Origin: an uncultured Sphingobium sp.
Lineage (GTDB): Bacteria > Pseudomonadota > Alphaproteobacteria > Sphingomonadales > Sphingomonadaceae
DNA: 64,000 nucleotides
Reading direction: 5' to 3'
NCBI GenBank assembly: GCA_946885845.1
Contig: CAMPHJ010000004.1
Span: 78,874-142,873, forward strand
Part shown: one piece after another, positions 60,761 to 64,000 of the stretch
Layout: each line of letters starts with the position of its first letter
How positions within the stretch are numbered: position 1 is the stretch's first letter
The notes under the pieces: model-generated
The model's database searches: none
The model's input: only the letters and a program-made list of their open reading frames with translations
Told to the model about the DNA's origin: nothing
Made by a program: the position numbers and the translations under genes

Positions 60761-61402
60761 ATGATCGATGTTCCCACCGCCCGAAGACCCGGCCGCCCCC
60801 GGCGTGAGGAAGTCGGCGACATCGAAAAACGGCTGATCGACGCCGCCATGCAAATGCTGATCCAGCCTAGCGGCGGGGTGACGATGAACGCCCTGATCAC
60901 GGCGTCGGGCCTGTCGCGCAAGACGGTCTATGCCCGCTATCCCAACATGTCGGCGCTATTATTGTCGGTCCTGCGCCAGCTGCTGGATTTCGAAATGGCC
61001 CCGTTGATCGTGCCCGACGGGGCAGATTGGCGGATGAGGCTGCGGGGTTTCATCGGCATATTGATGGACGAAGTGTCGGAATCGCACGCCCAGGTGCTGC
61101 GCCGGATATTGCTGATGGATTCCAGCCTGTTCGAAGAAATAAAGCCGCGCGTCGAACAATTGATGGTGCACCGCTATATCGATCCGCTCGACGCATTCTT
61201 CAATGAACTGGTCGAACACGGACTTATCCCCGCGCAGGACACGGTGTTCGCCGCGGAAACATTGATGCAGATCGTGCTGCGCGAAGCCCAGCTTCGCTTT
61301 TGCAATGAGGGGGCGGACCCGGACATTTCGCCTTTTATCGACAAGGCCACTCGCCTGATATGCGGCGGCCTGACGGCAGAAGCGGACATGTTGGAACGAT
61401 AG
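60761..61402 (+). CDS. TetR-family regulator of the RND operon
   Basis: 213 residues. N-terminus GRPRREEVGDIEKRLIDAAMQML, HTH SGGVTMNALITASGLSRKTVYARYPNMSALL near residues 33-65, then an AefR/AcrR-type ligand domain with LREAQLRFCNEG. It presumably represses the divergent efflux operon until a substrate binds. A downstream convergent gene (bile-acid symporter family) begins only after its stop. Confidence 0.88.
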   Translation: MIDVPTARRPGRPRREEVGDIEKRLIDAAMQMLIQPSGGVTMNALITASGLSRKTVYARYPNMSALLLSVLRQLLDFEMAPLIVPDGADWRMRLRGFIGILMDEVSESHAQVLRRILLMDSSLFEEIKPRVEQLMVHRYIDPLDAFFNELVEHGLIPAQDTVFAAETLMQIVLREAQLRFCNEGADPDISPFIDKATRLICGGLTAEADMLER

Positions 61403-61424
61403 GCATCGGTCCGGTCCCGATGCG

Positions 61425-62396
61425 TCAATCCGACGTTGTGGCCTGCCTGCCATAATGCCTGGCGAGCAGTGCGCAGGCCATCAATTGTATCTGGTGAAAC
61501 AGCATGACCGGCAACAGCATCGGCCCGGCCAGGCTGGCGGGAAACAGCACGCTGGCAATCGGCACGCCGGTCGCCAGGCTCTTTTTCGACCCGCAAAATT
61601 GCAGCACGATTGCATCTTCGCGCGGGAGGTCCAGCAAGCGGCCAAGCCCCCATGTGAACAGCAGCACCGCGACCAGCATGATGATGCACAGCGCCGCCAG
61701 CAGCGCCAGTTCGGTCTGCGAAACCTGGCGCCACAACCCTTCCACGACGGCGGCGCTGAAGGCCGAATAGACAATCAGCAGGATGGAGCCACGATCCACC
61801 CGGCCCAGCATGGCGCGATGCCGTGCGACAAAGCCGCCAGTCAGCGGGCGGCTCAAATGCCCCAGCAGGAATGGCAGCAGCAATTGCAGCACGATCTTTT
61901 CCACCGACGACAGTGAAATGGCCGCGCCGCCGCCTCCTTTGTCCATCAACAATGCGACCAGCAGCGGCGTCAACATGATGCCAAGCAGGTTGGAAAAGGA
62001 CGCGCTGACCACTGCCGCAGCCACATTGCCGCGCGCGATCGCGGTGAAGGCGATGGACGATTGGACGGTCGATGGCAGCAGCGTCAGGAATAAAAGACCC
62101 GCCCGCATCGGCAAGGGAATGGCGTCGACATGCTGCATCGCCAGCCCGATCAGCGGAAAAACAAGGAAGGTGGCGCCAAGCGTCGCCAGATGCAGCTTCC
62201 ACGCCTTTGCCCCGTTCCAGACCGCTTCCCGCGACAGCTTCGCGCCGTGGAGAAAGAATAGCAGGACAATGGCCGCGTCAGCCGCCACCGACAGGATAGC
62301 AGCGCCTTCGCCCCGCGCCGGCAGGAACGACGCCAGCAGGACCATGCCGATCAGCAACAGCAGGAATGGGTCGAACAGGTCGCGGAGGCTGCGCAT
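61425..62396 (-). CDS. Bile acid:sodium symporter-family protein (SBF-like)
   Basis: 323 residues with ten predicted helices. Family blocks: FLHGAKLSREAVWNG, LPSTVQSSIAFTAIARGN (conserved crossover region) and FCGSKKSLATGVPIA. This belongs to the YfeH/SBF-like (PF13593) group, whose transported substrates are unknown, possibly organic acids. It is divergent from the enoyl-CoA hydratase. Confidence 0.87.
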   Translation of the reverse strand: MRSLRDLFDPFLLLLIGMVLLASFLPARGEGAAILSVAADAAIVLLFFLHGAKLSREAVWNGAKAWKLHLATLGATFLVFPLIGLAMQHVDAIPLPMRAGLLFLTLLPSTVQSSIAFTAIARGNVAAAVVSASFSNLLGIMLTPLLVALLMDKGGGGAAISLSSVEKIVLQLLLPFLLGHLSRPLTGGFVARHRAMLGRVDRGSILLIVYSAFSAAVVEGLWRQVSQTELALLAALCIIMLVAVLLFTWGLGRLLDLPREDAIVLQFCGSKKSLATGVPIASVLFPASLAGPMLLPVMLFHQIQLMACALLARHYGRQATTSD

Positions 62397-62486
62397 TCAC
62401 GCGGCTGTAAGGGTGATCGGTGGAAAAGGATAGACGCCGGGATGCCCGGTGCCCCAGTAAGGCAGGACCAAAGCACGGGAAGTGGA

Positions 62487-63230
62487 ATGAGCGAAGAGAT
62501 TGAATGTTGCGAACGTGGCGGCCTTATGGAAATCGTCATCAATCGCCCCGGCAAGAAGAACGCGCTGACCGCCGACATGTACCGGGAGATGACAGCCGTC
62601 CTGGCAGATTGTTCGACCCGGCCCGACATTGGAGCGGTGCTGTTCGCGGGCAAAGGCGATGCCTATTGCGCGGGCAACGACCTGAAGGATTTTGCCAAGG
62701 GACCGCGGGGGGGAGAAGCCGCCTTTGCCTTCATCCGCGCGCTAGCAGGCTTCGACAAGCCAGTGGTGGCTGCGGTCCAGGGCCTGGCCGTGGGGATCGG
62801 CGCCACCATGCTGTTCCACTGCGATCTGGTCTATGCGGCGCCAGACGCCCGTTTCATGATGCCTTTCGTCAATCTGGGCCTCGTCCCCGAAGCGGGGTCC
62901 AGCCTGCTTGCGCCTGCGACGATGGGGCATGCCCGCGCGGCGGCGATGCTGTTGCTGGGGGAAGCGATGGATGCCCAGACGGCGGATCGCGCGGGGCTTT
63001 TAACCTCTATCGTTCCGGTCGAAACACTGTTGGACCATGCCCGCGCCAAGGCAGCGGCGCTGATCGCCAAGCCGCCCCAGGCGCTGGCGGCGACGCGGCG
63101 GCTGATGCGGGGGGATCGCGCGCCGATATTGCAACGGATAGATGATGAGGCGCAGTTGTTCCGCGAAAGACTGGAGTCAGCCGAGGTGCAGGCAGCCTTC
63201 GCGGCATTTTTCGACAAGCGTGCGCCTTAG
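62487..63230 (+). CDS. Enoyl-CoA hydratase/isomerase family protein
   Basis: 247 residues from ATG 62487 (GGGAAG upstream). Crotonase features: INRPGKKNALTADMY, AYCAGNDLKDF (oxyanion loop), AVGIGATMLFHCDLVYA and the catalytic-region Glu in GLVPEAGSSLLAP. It belongs to the hydratase/isomerase superfamily of fatty-acid or aromatic-acid beta-oxidation. A MarR-type gene is convergent downstream and may regulate it. No acyl-CoA dehydrogenase or thiolase is in the window. Confidence 0.88.
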   Translation: MSEEIECCERGGLMEIVINRPGKKNALTADMYREMTAVLADCSTRPDIGAVLFAGKGDAYCAGNDLKDFAKGPRGGEAAFAFIRALAGFDKPVVAAVQGLAVGIGATMLFHCDLVYAAPDARFMMPFVNLGLVPEAGSSLLAPATMGHARAAAMLLLGEAMDAQTADRAGLLTSIVPVETLLDHARAKAAALIAKPPQALAATRRLMRGDRAPILQRIDDEAQLFRERLESAEVQAAFAAFFDKRAP

Positions 63231-63235
63231 AACGC

Positions 63236-63268
63236 GTTTCAAGCGATCTGATTCAATCAGATCGAAAC
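63236..63268. terminator. Palindromic terminator between convergent genes
   Basis: CGATCTGATT (63244-63253) and AATCAGATCG (63255-63264), with outer GTTT/AAAC pairs. It serves both the hydratase and the MarR gene and resembles the repeats at 27591-27690. Confidence 0.65.
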
Positions 63269-63296
63269 CCGCTCCCGGCGCCGGGCATGGAAGAGA

Positions 63297-63827
63297 TTAC
63301 CGCCCGCGCAGGCCGAACACCATCGACCGGTCGGCATCCGGGATCAATCCTTCCAGCACGCGCCAGAACCCAGTGACGGACCCCTGCCCCGCCTGGGCAT
63401 AGGCGGTGGCCATTTTTTCCCGCAGCGCGCGAAACAACCCCGCCTCCAGTTCCTGCCCTGCCGGGCTCAACCGCAACAGCTTTTGTCGACGGTCATTGGG
63501 ACCCGGACGCGATTCGATATATCCGCGTTCGATCAGATCGTTGAGCACCCGGCCCAGCGACTGTTTGGTGATGGCCAGCAGCCGCAACAGGTCCTTTACC
63601 GGCAGGTCCGGCTGTCGCGAGATGAAATAAAGCGCGCGGTGATGCGCCCGGCCCAAACCCTGCGCGGCCAGCCCTTCATCAATGGACCGGGTCAGGGCGG
63701 AATAGCCGAAATAGAGCATCTCTATGCCCCGGCGAATCTCATTTTCCCGCAAGAACAGCGGTGAAGCCGGGCTAACCTGCGTCGATTGGGCCGATATGGT
63801 AGAACTGCTTGCGGTCATGCCGGTCAT
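63297..63827 (-). CDS. MarR-family transcriptional regulator
   Basis: 176 residues from ATG 63827; 63818 and an upstream ATG (63858) are possible. Winged HTH: LPVKDLLRLLAITKQSLGRVLNDLIERGYIESR with the beta wing RPGPNDRRQKLLRLSPAG. The preceding helix FGYSALTRSIDEGLAAQGLGRAHHRALYFISRQP is the dimerisation region. Likely responds to a small phenolic or acidic ligand. It is next to the tRNA-Gln and convergent with the hydratase. Confidence 0.87.
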   Translation of the reverse strand: MTGMTASSSTISAQSTQVSPASPLFLRENEIRRGIEMLYFGYSALTRSIDEGLAAQGLGRAHHRALYFISRQPDLPVKDLLRLLAITKQSLGRVLNDLIERGYIESRPGPNDRRQKLLRLSPAGQELEAGLFRALREKMATAYAQAGQGSVTGFWRVLEGLIPDADRSMVFGLRGR

Positions 63828-63945
63828 TTCCAGAACGGGAGGTTGGAGGCCACGCATATTGGCGGGCACAAGAGGTGATGACCAGACTTTCCTTTCGCGT
63901 CGCACACGTTATATGGCGAACCGCGTCGGCCAGTCCGACGCATGC

Positions 63946-64000
63946 TGGGGCGTCGCCAAGCGGTAAGGCAGCGGCTTTTGATGCCGCCATGCGCAGGTTC
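63946..64000 (+). tRNA. trnQ: tRNA-Gln (TTG), 3' end off window
   Basis: Starts TGGGGCGTCGCCAAGCGG, then the D arm GTAAGGCA, anticodon stem GCGGC/GCCGC with loop TTTTGAT (anticodon TTG), variable loop, and the T arm start CGCAGGTTC at the edge. This matches the usual tRNA-Gln sequence; the last ~20 nt are beyond the window. A GCGTCGG/CCGACGC hairpin lies directly upstream (63923-63941). Confidence 0.88.

Overview
The window is a GC-rich alphaproteobacterial chromosome segment that most resembles a sphingomonad (Sphingobium/Novosphingobium/Sphingomonas type). The inference rests on the many TonB-dependent receptors, the mix of catabolic genes (sulfotransferase, SDRs, Baeyer-Villiger monooxygenase, IclR/TetR/GntR regulators), the codon use and the intergenic palindromes. 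No insertion sequence, prophage, CRISPR array or rRNA was seen. One tRNA (Gln, TTG) is cut by the right edge, and one sulfotransferase gene is cut by the left edge.

Layout. 1-10.9 kb: a sulfotransferase/TetR pair divergent from an NAD-dependent oxidoreductase, with a clear TetR-type operator between them. Then come two sister TonB receptors enclosing a small secreted protein and a decayed C-terminal remnant of a Gfo/Idh/MocA oxidoreductase, and an AraC regulator. 10.9-38.2 kb: a large catabolic island. It holds an unknown exported protein/DUF1592/DUF1552 operon (DUF1592 has a CxxCH haem motif) and an IclR regulator. Two Tat-exported putative glycosidases of the GHL6 kind follow, with a Tat-exported cyclase-family hydrolase and a glycerate route (hydroxypyruvate isomerase, tartronate semialdehyde reductase, two MOFRL glycerate kinases, LctP-type permease). 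The rest of the island is two exported beta-propeller proteins, a FadR-type regulator, an FG-GAP protein, a Tat-exported TIM-barrel isomerase, a GPH sugar symporter, RpiB, ribokinase and SDRs. It reads as two parallel modules (15.4-25.0 and 25.4-38.2 kb), each with regulator, GHL6, glycerate kinase, transporter, isomerase-type enzyme and SDR. The substrate is unknown; an exported glycan or glycoside yielding C3 acids and pentose is the working inference.

38.6-51.2 kb: an SGNH lipoprotein, TerC, MgtC and DUF4142. A metal-uptake locus follows (TonB, TonB receptor, DUF4198, EF-hand protein) around a Fur-box-like site, then an SDR divergent from a HAPMO-like Baeyer-Villiger monooxygenase and a DMT exporter. 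51.2-54.7 kb: an isomerase-type protein, then a c-di-GMP-I (GEMM-I) riboswitch on the minus strand with its own promoter and a 29-codon ORF just downstream. A TadE/TadE/TadG minor-pilin operon follows, with an AT-rich leader. 55-64 kb: an RND efflux operon divergent from its TetR regulator, a bile-acid:sodium symporter family protein, an enoyl-CoA hydratase, a MarR regulator and the partial tRNA-Gln.

The most interesting items are the c-di-GMP riboswitch, whose P1 helix appears to overlap the ribosome-binding site of the tiny ORF, and the Tat-heavy catabolic island with paired palindromic operators. All functions are read from sequence only; no database search was run.
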